Below are positions 53,216 through 62,930 of a stretch of 64,000 nt of DNA, piece after piece (position 1 is the stretch's first letter; each line of letters opens with the position of its first letter). This DNA is from CALSMU01 sp965230225. Lineage in GTDB: Bacteria; Bacteroidota; Bacteroidia; Flavobacteriales_D; Parvicellaceae. Location: NCBI GenBank assembly GCA_965230225.1, contig CBDDKM010000005.1:496001-560000 (forward strand), in the 5' to 3' direction. The position numbers were made by a program, and so were the translations under genes. The notes below the pieces were generated by a model. It was not told the DNA's origin. It did no database searches and worked only from the letters and a program-made list of their open reading frames with translations.

Positions 53216-53962
53216 ATGAACATATTTTATCATATCGGGAGATACACCTTAATGCTGTTCTCTTTGTTTTCCAGACCGGAGAAAATTTCGGTTTACTGGA
53301 ACAGGATGATGGATGAAATTGTACAGTTGGGAGTGAAGTCTTTGGGGATTGTAATTTTGATGTCGGCCTTTATGGGGTCGGTTATTGTTATTCAGTCTGC
53401 TTCCGCTATTGATAGTGCCTGGATACCTGAATATACAGTTGGTTTTACCACAAAGCAATCCATCATACTTGAGTTTTCGCCTACTATTATGTGTCTTATT
53501 TTGGCAGGTAAAGTAGGGTCAAATATCGCATCAGAACTGGGTACCATGAGGGTAACGGAACAAATAGATGCTCTGGATATAATGGGGGTTAATTCTGCCT
53601 CTTACCTGATAGGACCTAAAATTGTTGGATCCATGTTTATCTTCCCAATTATCGTAATCTTTAGTATGGTATTTGGGTTTATTGGAGGAGCAATCGCTGC
53701 TTACGGAACTGGTCTAATTACATTGGATACGTATTTACTTGGGATCAGATCATTTTCCTACGAGAATGATTTTATGATTTTTTACGCATTGTTTAAAACA
53801 GTCATATTTGCATTCATCATTACTTCTGTGTCAAGCTATCATGGTTACCATACCAAGGGAGGAGCATTAGAAGTAGGGAAATCAAGTACTAATGCAGTGG
53901 TTTACAGTAGTATTTTGATTCTGCTGGCCAATGTATTCATCACACAATTGCTGTTGATTTGA
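53216..53962 (+). CDS. mlaE: Mla-type ABC transporter permease MlaE
   Basis: 248 residues, five TM helices. LGIVILMSAFMGSVIVIQSA, IILEFSPTIMCLILAGKVGSN and ELGTMRVTEQIDALDIMGVN are the MlaE hallmarks. It is the inner-membrane permease of the phospholipid transport complex that keeps outer-membrane lipid asymmetry. It overlaps mlaF by 4 nt. Confidence 0.92.
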   Translation: MNIFYHIGRYTLMLFSLFSRPEKISVYWNRMMDEIVQLGVKSLGIVILMSAFMGSVIVIQSASAIDSAWIPEYTVGFTTKQSIILEFSPTIMCLILAGKVGSNIASELGTMRVTEQIDALDIMGVNSASYLIGPKIVGSMFIFPIIVIFSMVFGFIGGAIAAYGTGLITLDTYLLGIRSFSYENDFMIFYALFKTVIFAFIITSVSSYHGYHTKGGALEVGKSSTNAVVYSSILILLANVFITQLLLI

Positions 53963-54717
53963 TAGAGATTAAAAACATAGATAAATCCTTTTCCGGAACT
54001 CAAATCCTACACGATGTATCGTTTAAATTTGAGGAGGGAAAAACCAATCTGATTATTGGTCAGAGTGGTTCCGGTAAATCGGTACTCACCAAGTGCATTG
54101 TTGGGTTACACGAACCGGATTCTGGTCAGGTACTCTACCACGGAAGAGATTTTGCCTCTATGAGATCAAAGGAAAAGAAAAACATTCGTAAAGAAATAGG
54201 GATGTTGTTTCAGGGGAGTGCTCTTTTTGATTCTCTTTCGGTTGAGGAGAATGTAATGTTTCCTCTTAAAATGTTTACTAACATGAAGCGTAGCGAAATG
54301 TTAGATAGAGCAAATTTTTGCCTGGAGCGTGTGGATATAGTTAATAAGAATAAGCTTTTTCCTTCTGAAATTAGTGGGGGAATGCAGAAACGTGTGGCCA
54401 TTGCTCGTGCTATTGCCATGAAACCAAAGTACTTGTTTTGTGATGAGCCTAACTCTGGGTTAGATCCACTTACTGCTATTCTTATTGATGACTTAATTAA
54501 AGAGCTTACAGAGGAGTACAACATGACTACGGTGGTAATTACTCACGATATGAATTCGGTGCTCGAAATAGGACATAACATCATGTTTATTTACAAAGGA
54601 AGAAATCATTGGGTGGGAGATAAAGACAGTATTATAACCACGAAGAATGAAGAGGTGAATCGCTTTGTCTATTCATCTAAGTTCCTGAAGATGTTCAAGC
54701 AAAAGATTAACGAATAA
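53959..54717 (+). CDS. mlaF: Mla-type ABC transporter ATP-binding protein MlaF
   Basis: 252 residues with Walker A GQSGSGKSVLTKC, Q-loop GMLFQGSALFD, signature ISGGMQKRVAIARA, Walker B YLFCDEPNSGLDP and the switch His in TTVVITHDM. It powers MlaE. A TTG start overlaps the mlaE stop (TTGA). The MlaD substrate-binding gene is expected downstream but a terminator follows directly, so it is elsewhere in the genome. Confidence 0.92.
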   Translation: MIEIKNIDKSFSGTQILHDVSFKFEEGKTNLIIGQSGSGKSVLTKCIVGLHEPDSGQVLYHGRDFASMRSKEKKNIRKEIGMLFQGSALFDSLSVEENVMFPLKMFTNMKRSEMLDRANFCLERVDIVNKNKLFPSEISGGMQKRVAIARAIAMKPKYLFCDEPNSGLDPLTAILIDDLIKELTEEYNMTTVVITHDMNSVLEIGHNIMFIYKGRNHWVGDKDSIITTKNEEVNRFVYSSKFLKMFKQKINE

Positions 54718-54733
54718 AAATTTTATCAAGCAT

Positions 54734-54768
54734 AAAAAAAGCCCTGACAATTATGTCAGGGCTTTTTT
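54734..54768. terminator. Bidirectional terminator after mlaF
   Basis: AAAAAAAGCCCTGACA, short loop, TGTCAGGGCTTTTTT; between convergent mlaF and the T9SS cargo gene. Its stem matches the terminator at 56615. Confidence 0.88.
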
Positions 54769-54786
54769 GTTGGATGTATTATCCAA

Positions 54787-56553
54787 TTATTTTACAATCA
54801 TTTGCTTAGTCGCTTTCTGACCTCCAACTGATAGTGTGTAGAAATAAACTCCTGCATTCATAGCAGCAGTGTTTACTACAATGTTGTGAGTTCCGGCAGA
54901 CATGATTCCTTCAGTTCTGTTAAGAACAACTTTACCAGCAATATCTGTAATAGTAAGAGCAACCTCGTTACTGTTTTCAATAGTATAGCTAATAGTTGTT
55001 ACATCGTTAGAAGGGTTAGGCATGTTTTGCTCCAATTCAAATCCTGCAGTTAAATCATTTACAGAAAGAGAAGGATTAAGGTTTAATCTAATCATTGGAG
55101 TTCTTGGTTGGTTGGCCCAGGTACCATCACCGTCGTGAGATAATGTAGAACCTCTGAAAGAAGTGTTAGTTCCATATCCAACAAATACTCTTGAAGTACC
55201 TCCAAAGTGCTCTAAAGACACTAAGTAAGTCTCTCCAGCAGCAAGAGGAACATGACTTAACCATGGAATAGTAACCCAGTTATCAAGGTCTGGAGTGTCA
55301 ACTGTGTAAATATCAGTTTCCATTAGGTAATCATAAGCTTGAGAACCAGCGTTGTATTGATAAATTTTAAGAATAAATGCAGCTCCAACATCAGTACTAT
55401 CACCTACATAAACAGAAGCAGTACCTGTATTGTCGTCATTCATAATTTCGAATACTCCACCAATTTCGTAAGGATCAGATCCACTACCACCGGCATTCTG
55501 GTTCCACCATTGACCACCGTAGTTTCCATTGTCTAAAGCATAAACTGAGTCAGTTACTTCGTAAGAATCGGTTGCAGTGTTGTTGGTTGGTTCATCATCA
55601 GTTTCGTCTTGAGAAGCCGAGAAAGTTACCGTATACGTTCCCATTCCGGAAGGAGTGAAAGAAGTTGTAATTGCTAATGAATCTTCATTTCCAACAGCAA
55701 GAGTTGCAACAGGAGCAGAAGAACCTGTAAAAACAGAACTAGAACCATCGTTTACGTCTACATCTAAAGTAACGTTAGTTTGGTCGGTGTACCCAATGTT
55801 AGATACCCATGCGTGGAAGTTTTGTGCCTGAATGTGATTTTGAGGAATTTGGTAGTACTCAATATCAGCATCAAAAGAAGGACGCTTAACGATAACATCG
55901 TTAGGGTCGATTTCTTTAACGGCAATATCATCAATTTGCCAACCGTAATCCCATGCTCCTTGCCACCAGAACATAATTTGTACGTTAGCCGGGTTACCAG
56001 CGATAGCAGCAGAAATGTCGATGTTTACATAATCTGGATTGTCTGTACCAGATTGGTCAATGTTGGCATTTAATACAAAGTCGGTCCAGTTAGCACCACC
56101 ATCAGTTGTTACACGTACTGTAGTAATATCAGATTGCCATCTTCTGAACATTTGCTGGAATTCTAATTTTACGTTAGAGAATCCACTACAATCGATTACA
56201 TCAGTGGTAAGTTGAGCATCTTCAGCTCCACCTCCTGAGAAGTTGTCGGCATCCGAGTCAACAATGGCCCATCCGTTAGATGCAGTTGTAGACATTAATG
56301 TTGCAGTTGGATATGCACCAGTGTGTCCCACAGTGGTGTATTTCCAATCTACAGGTCCACTAACGGTTACGTTACTCCAAGTAGCCGGAATACCAGAGTT
56401 AAAATCCTCAGAGAAGATTGTGGCTCCTTTAGTCTGAACTGGAGAATGCCAGATGGATGGGATACCTTGCCCATGATCCTGGGCAGTTTTGCTTTGGGAG
56501 TACCCCAAACTGCATGCTAACATAGCAGCAGCTGCAATGTAGATTTTTTTCAT
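54787..56553 (-). CDS. T9SS cargo protein with choice-of-anchor-like domain
   Basis: 588 residues. Signal peptide about 1-19; an adhesin-like jelly-roll region (about 45-215, FSEDFNSGIPATWSNV and VTTDGGANWTDF); a CARDB-like region (about 225-330); a module with EIGGVFEIMNDDNTGTA and VSLEHFGGTSRVFVGYG; then a T9SS type A sorting domain from about 510 (NMPNPSNDVTTISYTI, ITDIAGKVV, AGVYFYTLSVGGQ). Part of a family cluster. Binding partner unknown. Confidence 0.85.
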   Translation of the reverse strand: MKKIYIAAAAMLACSLGYSQSKTAQDHGQGIPSIWHSPVQTKGATIFSEDFNSGIPATWSNVTVSGPVDWKYTTVGHTGAYPTATLMSTTASNGWAIVDSDADNFSGGGAEDAQLTTDVIDCSGFSNVKLEFQQMFRRWQSDITTVRVTTDGGANWTDFVLNANIDQSGTDNPDYVNIDISAAIAGNPANVQIMFWWQGAWDYGWQIDDIAVKEIDPNDVIVKRPSFDADIEYYQIPQNHIQAQNFHAWVSNIGYTDQTNVTLDVDVNDGSSSVFTGSSAPVATLAVGNEDSLAITTSFTPSGMGTYTVTFSASQDETDDEPTNNTATDSYEVTDSVYALDNGNYGGQWWNQNAGGSGSDPYEIGGVFEIMNDDNTGTASVYVGDSTDVGAAFILKIYQYNAGSQAYDYLMETDIYTVDTPDLDNWVTIPWLSHVPLAAGETYLVSLEHFGGTSRVFVGYGTNTSFRGSTLSHDGDGTWANQPRTPMIRLNLNPSLSVNDLTAGFELEQNMPNPSNDVTTISYTIENSNEVALTITDIAGKVVLNRTEGIMSAGTHNIVVNTAAMNAGVYFYTLSVGGQKATKQMIVK

Positions 56554-56614
56554 AATGTTGTTGTTTTGAGTTGATTAGCTGCTAAAGTTAGTGGATTATT
56601 TATCATTACCAAAT

Positions 56615-56643
56615 AAAAAAGCCCTGACAATCGTCAGGGCTTT
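56615..56643 (-). terminator. Terminator of T9SS cargo gene at 56667
   Basis: AAAAAAGCCCTGAC, 4-nt loop, GTCAGGGCTTT; on the minus strand followed by a T-tract, 24 nt after the stop. Stem sequence is the same as in the terminator at 54734. Confidence 0.85.
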
Positions 56644-56666
56644 CCCTATCCTTAACGGATATATAA

Positions 56667-58619
56667 TTATTTGTTGATTACCATGCTTCTGGTAGTCTTG
56701 TACCCATCAGTAATTAATGAGTAGAAGTAAGTACCGGCTGGTAGATCATTAGCATTAATCATTACAGTATGAGATCCTGCAACTTTAGTTCCTTCATTGA
56801 AAGACATTACCATTTTTCCAGTTACGTCAACTACTTCGAAACGAACATTTTCAGTTTGCTTTAATTCGTAAGTAATTTGAGTTTCGTTGTTGAAAGGGTT
56901 AGGCATGTTTTGTCCAAGAGCAACACCGTATTGTGCTAGTTCTTCAATTCCAACGTTGTTAGAAGCTGGGTCGAAGTTCAAACGTACACATGGAATTCCT
57001 GGATCAATAAGGTTGAACAAAGAGTTAGAACCGTCAAATCCTAATACAGATCCTTGATCAGTGTTTCCAGCAGTAGCAAATCTTACGTCATCATCTCCAC
57101 TTGCATCTCCACCGTAGTGAGCAGCAACAACTAAGATGTCGTCACCAGCAGTAACTGGAATTACAGAGTACAATGGTAAAGTTAATACTACTTCGAAATC
57201 AGCAGTACTAGTAAGTGTGTACTCGCTAGTTTGCTCAACGAATACATATTGAGTTCCATCCCATTGGTAAACTTCAGCAAAAACAACCGGTTGGTTAGTT
57301 TCGTCAGTTCTGTCACTAATTACTACATCAACAGAACGGATAGTATCGTCAGCTACGATGTCAAAAATGTTTCCAATTTTGAATTGCTGTCCAGTTCCAC
57401 CAGAAATGTTAGAAATAAAGCTGTTGTTGTTAGAACCATCCATTCCACCTTCGTCACGACCGTAGATGTATTGGTTAACAGTTAAGTATCTGAAAAGAGA
57501 GTTATCGTTCATGTCATCATCAGCAGCACCTGCTCCTGCGATGTACTCAATTTCGTAATCTCCTAATCCAGCTGGAGTCCATGTTCCTGCAGTTAAACTA
57601 TCTGCTTGAAGTGTAGTTTGAGAAACTGGAGTTCCTGATCCTGTAAATACAGTAGAAGAACCATCGTTTACTTCGATATCAAGAGTAGAAGTTGTAGTAG
57701 ATTGTCCGATGTTCTCAACCCATGCACCAAAATCAATTGTAGTAATTTGACTTACTGGAGTAAGTGGATACTCAAGAGAATTGTTTCCTGAAGCAGCATA
57801 TCTTCTAGAGTTAACTCTAACATCAGTACTGTTTTGCTCAATTAAAGCAACATCATCCACTTGCCAGAAGTAGTGAGATGCAGTAGGAACGTGGTTAAAT
57901 CTGAATTGGAAGTTAGCTGGAGTAGCTAATCCACTTAAGTAGTTATTAATAACGATCTTAGTTAATCTGGTTCCAGAGTTATCGTTTACATCCACTTTGT
58001 ATGGAAGTGACCCTCTGTTAGAGCACTCAATTTGTACAATTTCAGAAGTAAATCCATCAGTAGAAAGCTCTAAGTAGTACTCGTGAGTATTATCACAACA
58101 GTGTCTGTACCATTGCTCGAATGAAATAACAAGGTTAGTATACCCTGTAATGTCGATAACCGGAGAAACTAATTGACCATCTCTACTTGCGTAACCTGGA
58201 TCAATAACCGGGTTTTGTGGGTCAGACCAATCTGTGTTAGAAGAATCTGTAGCAAATGCCATAAATCCATTCGCAGAAGTGGTAGACTCAATAGTTTGAG
58301 TAGTTGGGTTTGTGTAAGCTCCGTCAGGGCAAGAGTCAGCAGGTACCCACCATTGCGCATCAGGACCAGTAGTTGTCCATGCTGTACTTCCAGGAAGGGT
58401 CATTGTTCCACCAGCATTTCCGGTTAAACCATTTGCAAAATCTTCAGAGTAAAGAATATCACCAGCAGCTTTAAGCTGAACGTTAGATTCTTTGGTAAGA
58501 GCATTATGGTTTTGTGTTAATTGATGATCAGCAGAACGCAAAGGAATATTTGCAGTGTGCTGAGCACTAATGGCACCTCCAATTAGAAGGGTGGCAGCCA
58601 CCAAGTAAACTTTTTTCAT
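56667..58619 (-). CDS. T9SS cargo protein, paralogue in family cluster
   Basis: 650 residues from the ATG at 58619 (MKKVYLVAATLLIGG), which gives a clean signal peptide; the frame is open 66 nt further. Adhesin-like region (about 70-260), CARDB-like region, the shared module FKIGNIFDIVADDTIRSVDV and VAAHYGGDASGDDDVRFATA, VLGFDGSNSLFNL, then the sorting domain (LGQNMPNPFNNETQITYEL, VVDVTGKMVM, GTYFYSLITDGYK). Close relative of the proteins at 60904 and 62931. Confidence 0.85.
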   Translation of the reverse strand: MKKVYLVAATLLIGGAISAQHTANIPLRSADHQLTQNHNALTKESNVQLKAAGDILYSEDFANGLTGNAGGTMTLPGSTAWTTTGPDAQWWVPADSCPDGAYTNPTTQTIESTTSANGFMAFATDSSNTDWSDPQNPVIDPGYASRDGQLVSPVIDITGYTNLVISFEQWYRHCCDNTHEYYLELSTDGFTSEIVQIECSNRGSLPYKVDVNDNSGTRLTKIVINNYLSGLATPANFQFRFNHVPTASHYFWQVDDVALIEQNSTDVRVNSRRYAASGNNSLEYPLTPVSQITTIDFGAWVENIGQSTTTSTLDIEVNDGSSTVFTGSGTPVSQTTLQADSLTAGTWTPAGLGDYEIEYIAGAGAADDDMNDNSLFRYLTVNQYIYGRDEGGMDGSNNNSFISNISGGTGQQFKIGNIFDIVADDTIRSVDVVISDRTDETNQPVVFAEVYQWDGTQYVFVEQTSEYTLTSTADFEVVLTLPLYSVIPVTAGDDILVVAAHYGGDASGDDDVRFATAGNTDQGSVLGFDGSNSLFNLIDPGIPCVRLNFDPASNNVGIEELAQYGVALGQNMPNPFNNETQITYELKQTENVRFEVVDVTGKMVMSFNEGTKVAGSHTVMINANDLPAGTYFYSLITDGYKTTRSMVINK

Positions 58620-58792
58620 AATAGTTGTTGTTTTATTAAATTGAAATAAAGTCGCGAATATACTATATATGGGGGCTTTTAGCAATGATTAGCTGCAATT
58701 TTGACAATTTCAACACTTCTTCCTAAAAATGTTGATTTTTAGTTTGTGGAATTGTTCCCTAGGTAAACAGCCCTGTTTATCGTGATTTTCAT

Positions 58793-58800
58793 TAATTTTG
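58793..58800 (+). promoter_or_regulatory. -7 promoter element (TAATTTTG)
   Basis: TAATTTTG fits TAnnTTTG and lies 25 nt before the start of the PA-domain T9SS gene. No clear -33 TTG at 17-19 nt. Confidence 0.4.
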
Positions 58801-58825
58801 TCGAAAACAACCTAATACTCTTATT

Positions 58826-60562
58826 ATGAAAAAAACATTACTGTTACTAGCAGTGACCATGATGGCCTCTGTCGGCTTTTCACAGGTCATTTTTTATGTT
58901 GAGGCTCCTTCGCCTAACGAAGGAAATTACGATTTTTCTTACGCACAAGCTTCCAGTGGATGGGGAGTAGTTGATTTAACTGATCCAGCTAACTCAGTAA
59001 CTGATACTTTGGTATTGGTGGACGATGGAACTGTTGGAGATAGCTTAGGATGTAGTCCATTAATCAACGGAGTTGATGTAAACGACAAAATTGCTGTATT
59101 GTACAGAGGTGATTGTCAATTTGGATTGAAAGCATTCAACTGTCAAAACGCCGGAGCAAGAGCTGTGGTGATCATTAACAACGTGGCCGGAGCTCCGATT
59201 TCTATGGGAGGTGGTACCGATGGACCAAATGTTACCATTCCTGTTGTGATGATTACTGACGTTGACGGAGCGCTATTGAGAGCTGAAATTGATGCTGGAA
59301 ATACAACTGCGTTTATTGGAAACAAAGCTAACTTTTACGGGAACGATTTAGGGTTCTACCCGAACAACGTGATGAGATCTCGTCAGTTTGGAAATGTTCA
59401 GGACCTGTCGCAAGATGCTTCTGAGTTTGATGTAGAAGTAGGTGCCTGGGTGTTTAACTATGGAAGCCTTGATCAAACAGGAATAACACTAACGGCTAAC
59501 ATTACCAGAGATGGAAATAACATCTATAGCCAAACTTCAGCACCGGTTGATATTGTATCTGGTGATAGCGCTTACGTAAGTTTAACCACTTACTCAGAAA
59601 CTTCTTATACTAACGGATATTACAGCTTAACTTATGATGTATCTTCCGGAGCAAATGAAGAATTTGCACAGGACAATATGGTGGTAACTCACTTTACGGT
59701 ATCTGACGGTGGATATTCTTATGGTGCATTGGATAGCACTACTATGATGCCTGTTTCTACTGGTGGATCAAGATTGGGAGGAAACCCTGCTCCAACATCA
59801 TTTACTGCTTGTATTACATTTAGTGATCCTAACGCTAGCAGAATGGGAGCAGAAGGAATTACATTTACTGCAGTTACTAATGCAGATGATAGTTTAACCG
59901 ACAAGTACATCGAGGTAAAAGCTTACGAGTGGAACGATGTATGGACTGATGTTAATGATGCTGCATTTACTGATTTAGTAGAAGTTGCTAGTGGAGAATA
60001 CACTTATACTTCAGATTTGCAAGATGAGGCTGTTTACGCTCCTTTTGTAACTCCTTTTGCGTTTACTGATGATCAGTGGTACTTATTCTGTGTAACAAGC
60101 TACGATGAGCCTGTATTTATCGGATACGATAACGATATTGATTACGAATTGAATTCTAAGACTTACAAAATGCCAATGTTCCCGGTAGGTGAAACAATGC
60201 CAACTCAAGCTGCTTTTGGTGGTGGTACTGGAGAAGGATCATTTACTACTCAAGCTCCTGCTATTATGGTAAACATGATTCCTTCGCTTGGAATTGGTAT
60301 CGAGGAGAATGAAGAAGTTGAAATTACTGCTTATCCAAACCCGGCTAAAGAAATGCTTAATATTCCTGTAGAGGGGTTAGGAAATGGGGAGTTAAAAATA
60401 TTCGACCTGGCTGGAAAAATGGTTTACAGTCAGAATGTTAATGCTAACAACGGAAACATGATTAGCATTGATATGGATAACTTAACCAACGGATCTTACA
60501 TTTTCTCTATTGATTTTGAGAGCGGAAAGAAAAGTACTTTTAATGTTGTAGTTAGCAAATAA
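58826..60562 (+). CDS. T9SS cargo protein with protease-associated (PA) domain
   Basis: 578 residues. Signal peptide about 1-19 (ASVGFSQ); PA domain at about 60-160 (KIAVLYRGDCQFGLKAFNCQ, ARAVVIINN, TIPVVMITDVDGALL), a fold found next to or inside secreted peptidases; a CARDB-like region (about 190-280); a beta-rich region; and a T9SS sorting domain from about 495 (ITAYPNPAKEMLNIPV, IFDLAGKMVYSQNV). No peptidase residues are seen, so it may bind peptides or glycans only. Confidence 0.85.
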   Translation: MKKTLLLLAVTMMASVGFSQVIFYVEAPSPNEGNYDFSYAQASSGWGVVDLTDPANSVTDTLVLVDDGTVGDSLGCSPLINGVDVNDKIAVLYRGDCQFGLKAFNCQNAGARAVVIINNVAGAPISMGGGTDGPNVTIPVVMITDVDGALLRAEIDAGNTTAFIGNKANFYGNDLGFYPNNVMRSRQFGNVQDLSQDASEFDVEVGAWVFNYGSLDQTGITLTANITRDGNNIYSQTSAPVDIVSGDSAYVSLTTYSETSYTNGYYSLTYDVSSGANEEFAQDNMVVTHFTVSDGGYSYGALDSTTMMPVSTGGSRLGGNPAPTSFTACITFSDPNASRMGAEGITFTAVTNADDSLTDKYIEVKAYEWNDVWTDVNDAAFTDLVEVASGEYTYTSDLQDEAVYAPFVTPFAFTDDQWYLFCVTSYDEPVFIGYDNDIDYELNSKTYKMPMFPVGETMPTQAAFGGGTGEGSFTTQAPAIMVNMIPSLGIGIEENEEVEITAYPNPAKEMLNIPVEGLGNGELKIFDLAGKMVYSQNVNANNGNMISIDMDNLTNGSYIFSIDFESGKKSTFNVVVSK

Positions 60563-60588
60563 GAATACAACAAACCTTAATAAATATT

Positions 60589-60621
60589 GCCGGATGGTTC
60601 TTTGAATCATCCGGCTTTTTT
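60589..60621 (+). terminator. Terminator of PA-domain gene
   Basis: GCCGGATG, 15-nt internal, CATCCGGCTTTTTT; GC-rich stem and T-tract, 26 nt after the stop. The stretch 60622-60853 holds no gene I can support. Confidence 0.85.
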
Positions 60622-60853
60622 ATGCTCTGTAGTTAATAGGGGAGTTAATAGGGGGTATTCCGGTTAATATAATCGCTAAGGGGAGATATACCTTAAATAC
60701 TGGATGAAAAGTTTTAGCTGTAGCCTTATGAAAGGGAAAAGAATCAAACTGAAATAATGCGAGAGAATATGTTCATTGGAGAAGAGTGGCAAATTTAGGT
60801 GGTGGTTGTTAAGGATTGGTTAGGAGAGAATTCTATACCAGAATATACTGCAT

Positions 60854-60879
60854 AAAAAAAGGGTCGCATATAGCGACCC
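60854..60879 (-). terminator. Terminator of T9SS cargo gene at 60904
   Basis: AAAAAAAGGGTCGC, ATATA loop, GCGACCC; on the minus strand it ends in a T-tract, 24 nt after the stop. Confidence 0.85.
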
Positions 60880-60903
60880 TTAATCCAATTATTTTGAGGA
60901 TGA

Positions 60904-62778
60904 TTACTTAGTAACCACCATGCTTTTTGTAATTGTGTTCTCTCCGTTAGAAAGAGTGTAGAAGTAAACACCTTCAGCTAACTCAGAACCATCAACAGTG
61001 ATAGTGTAGTCACCAGCAGGCTTGTTTCCTTCGTTGAAAGACATTACTTTCTTTCCAGTCATGTCAACGATATCTAAAGTAATATTAGCAGCAGATTTAA
61101 CTGTGTAATTGATTGTAGATACGTTGTTGAATGGGTTAGGAATGTTTTGTCCTAATGCCATAGTGTTGTTTGCGTTCTCAGCGATTCCGATAGTAGGATC
61201 GAAGTTAAGACGAACAACAGGAGCAGGAGGAGAAAGCAATTGGAAAGCACCGTTAGATCCATCGAATCCAAGTACAGTTCCTTCTCTTGCAACACCAGCA
61301 GTAGCGATTCTAACATCTTCAGATCCGTCAGAAGGACCACCGTAGTGACCAGCAACTACCATAATTTCCCATCCAGTAGTAAGTGATACTGGAGAAGCTA
61401 ATTGAAGAGTAACAATGTTTCCTAGGTCTCCAGCAGTGATCGTGTGATCGATAGTAGACTCTAAGTAAACCCATGCAGATCCATCCCAGTAGTGGATTTC
61501 TCCGTATACTAATTTATCTTCGTTAGAAGCAGCATTGTCGATACCTACATCGATAGCTTTAACATCTTCGTCAGCATTTACAAGGAATAAGTGTCCAATT
61601 TTGAATTGGTCTCCAGCTCCTCCAGAAATGTTTCTGATAGATCCATCAAAAGTAGTGTAATCTCTAGCCCAGATAAGGTCAGTTACTTCTAAATCAGCAG
61701 TTCCTACGTTATCAGCAGGGTTAGCATCAGTAGCTCCCATAGTAGCAGTACAAGTAATTGTGTAGTTACCAACAGCTGAAGGAGTGTAAGAAGTAGTTAC
61801 GTGTAACGTATCTCTCTCGAAAGAGTTGATAGTAGATGCAGTTCCGTAAGTTCCAGAAGCAGCTCCACTATTGATGTCCCAAGCGAAATCAACATCAGTT
61901 TGATCGTTAGTTCCGTTGTTAGCAATAATGAAAGAAGTTCCCATTGGAGCAACCTGAGATAAAGGAATCTTAGTGTACTCGTAAGAAGTTGAGATATCTC
62001 CAGAGAATACCATTGCAGCAGTTAAATCGTCATCAGGAATAACGTCAACAACAATGTTATCTACAGCTAAACCAGTTCCCCAGTTATCTCCAGCAACTGT
62101 ACAGTCTCCACCATCATTCCAAAGAATTCCGATAGTTACAGTAGCGTTACCATCGTAAGCGCTCAAATCAGCAACAACGTGTTGCCAGTTAGCGGCGTCT
62201 ACAGGTAAAGTCATAACAGCAGTCCAAGTAGTACCACCATCTGTAGAAACTTCTACAGTAGCATCACCTGATCCGTAATTTTGATCGTGAAAAGCATCAA
62301 ATTGAACTCCCATTCCAGTTTGTCCTGTGAAATCCAATTCTGGGAATACTAATCTTTCTTCACAAAGAACGTCACCAGCGATGTCGTCATTTGCCATAGC
62401 GAAGTTAGAGCTTCCGTTAGAAGGTACCGGCCAGTATCCACCAGTGTTAGCAGCTACCTCATCACCAGTGTACCATCCAGTGTACCCGTTAGGGTTACCA
62501 GCAGTGTTACCACCAGCAGCGGTAGTTTGTCCTGTAGATTGAGTGTTTACTGAAAATCCAGCAGGAAGAGCAGGAGCAGTTACACCTTCGAAATCTTCGG
62601 TTAACAACGGAACTTTTTGGTTTACACCGTTGTTGATCCCGTGAGCAACGCTAATGCTTTTTCTGTTAATAGTAGACGTGTTTTTGTCGATGGAAGCATT
62701 TTGGGCACCGTGGTTGAATTGTGCCATTGCTCCACCAGTTAAAACCAATCCACCTACTAGTAAGTAGATTTTTTTCAT
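60904..62778 (-). CDS. T9SS cargo protein, paralogue in family cluster
   Basis: 624 residues. Signal peptide about 1-19 (LTGGAMAQ); adhesin-like region (about 55-250, LTEDFEGVTAPALPAGF and VEVSTDGGTTWTAV); CARDB-like region (about 260-360); shared module FKIGHLFLVNADEDVKAIDV, VVAGHYGGPSDGSEDVRIAT, VLGFDGSNGAFQLLSPP; sorting domain from about 545 (LGQNIPNPFNNVSTINYTV, IVDMTGKKVM, EGVYFYTLSNGEN). Very similar to the next gene to the right, so a recent tandem duplication. Confidence 0.87.
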   Translation of the reverse strand: MKKIYLLVGGLVLTGGAMAQFNHGAQNASIDKNTSTINRKSISVAHGINNGVNQKVPLLTEDFEGVTAPALPAGFSVNTQSTGQTTAAGGNTAGNPNGYTGWYTGDEVAANTGGYWPVPSNGSSNFAMANDDIAGDVLCEERLVFPELDFTGQTGMGVQFDAFHDQNYGSGDATVEVSTDGGTTWTAVMTLPVDAANWQHVVADLSAYDGNATVTIGILWNDGGDCTVAGDNWGTGLAVDNIVVDVIPDDDLTAAMVFSGDISTSYEYTKIPLSQVAPMGTSFIIANNGTNDQTDVDFAWDINSGAASGTYGTASTINSFERDTLHVTTSYTPSAVGNYTITCTATMGATDANPADNVGTADLEVTDLIWARDYTTFDGSIRNISGGAGDQFKIGHLFLVNADEDVKAIDVGIDNAASNEDKLVYGEIHYWDGSAWVYLESTIDHTITAGDLGNIVTLQLASPVSLTTGWEIMVVAGHYGGPSDGSEDVRIATAGVAREGTVLGFDGSNGAFQLLSPPAPVVRLNFDPTIGIAENANNTMALGQNIPNPFNNVSTINYTVKSAANITLDIVDMTGKKVMSFNEGNKPAGDYTITVDGSELAEGVYFYTLSNGENTITKSMVVTK

Positions 62779-62876
62779 AATAATTGATTTTGGTTGTTAA
62801 ATTTTTAAAAATTTTCCCGCCAAAGATAATAAATTAAAACATTAATAACAATAAGCTAACATATTAAAGATGGAGC

Positions 62877-62913
62877 AAAAAAAAAGATCGCCCAATTTGG
62901 ACGATCTTCCTTT
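62877..62913 (-). terminator. Terminator of T9SS cargo gene at 62931
   Basis: AAGATCG / CGATCTT arms with inner CC...GG pairing; on the minus strand followed by a long T-tract, 18 nt after the stop. Confidence 0.75.
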
Positions 62914-62930
62914 AAATATAAGGGTTTTGG

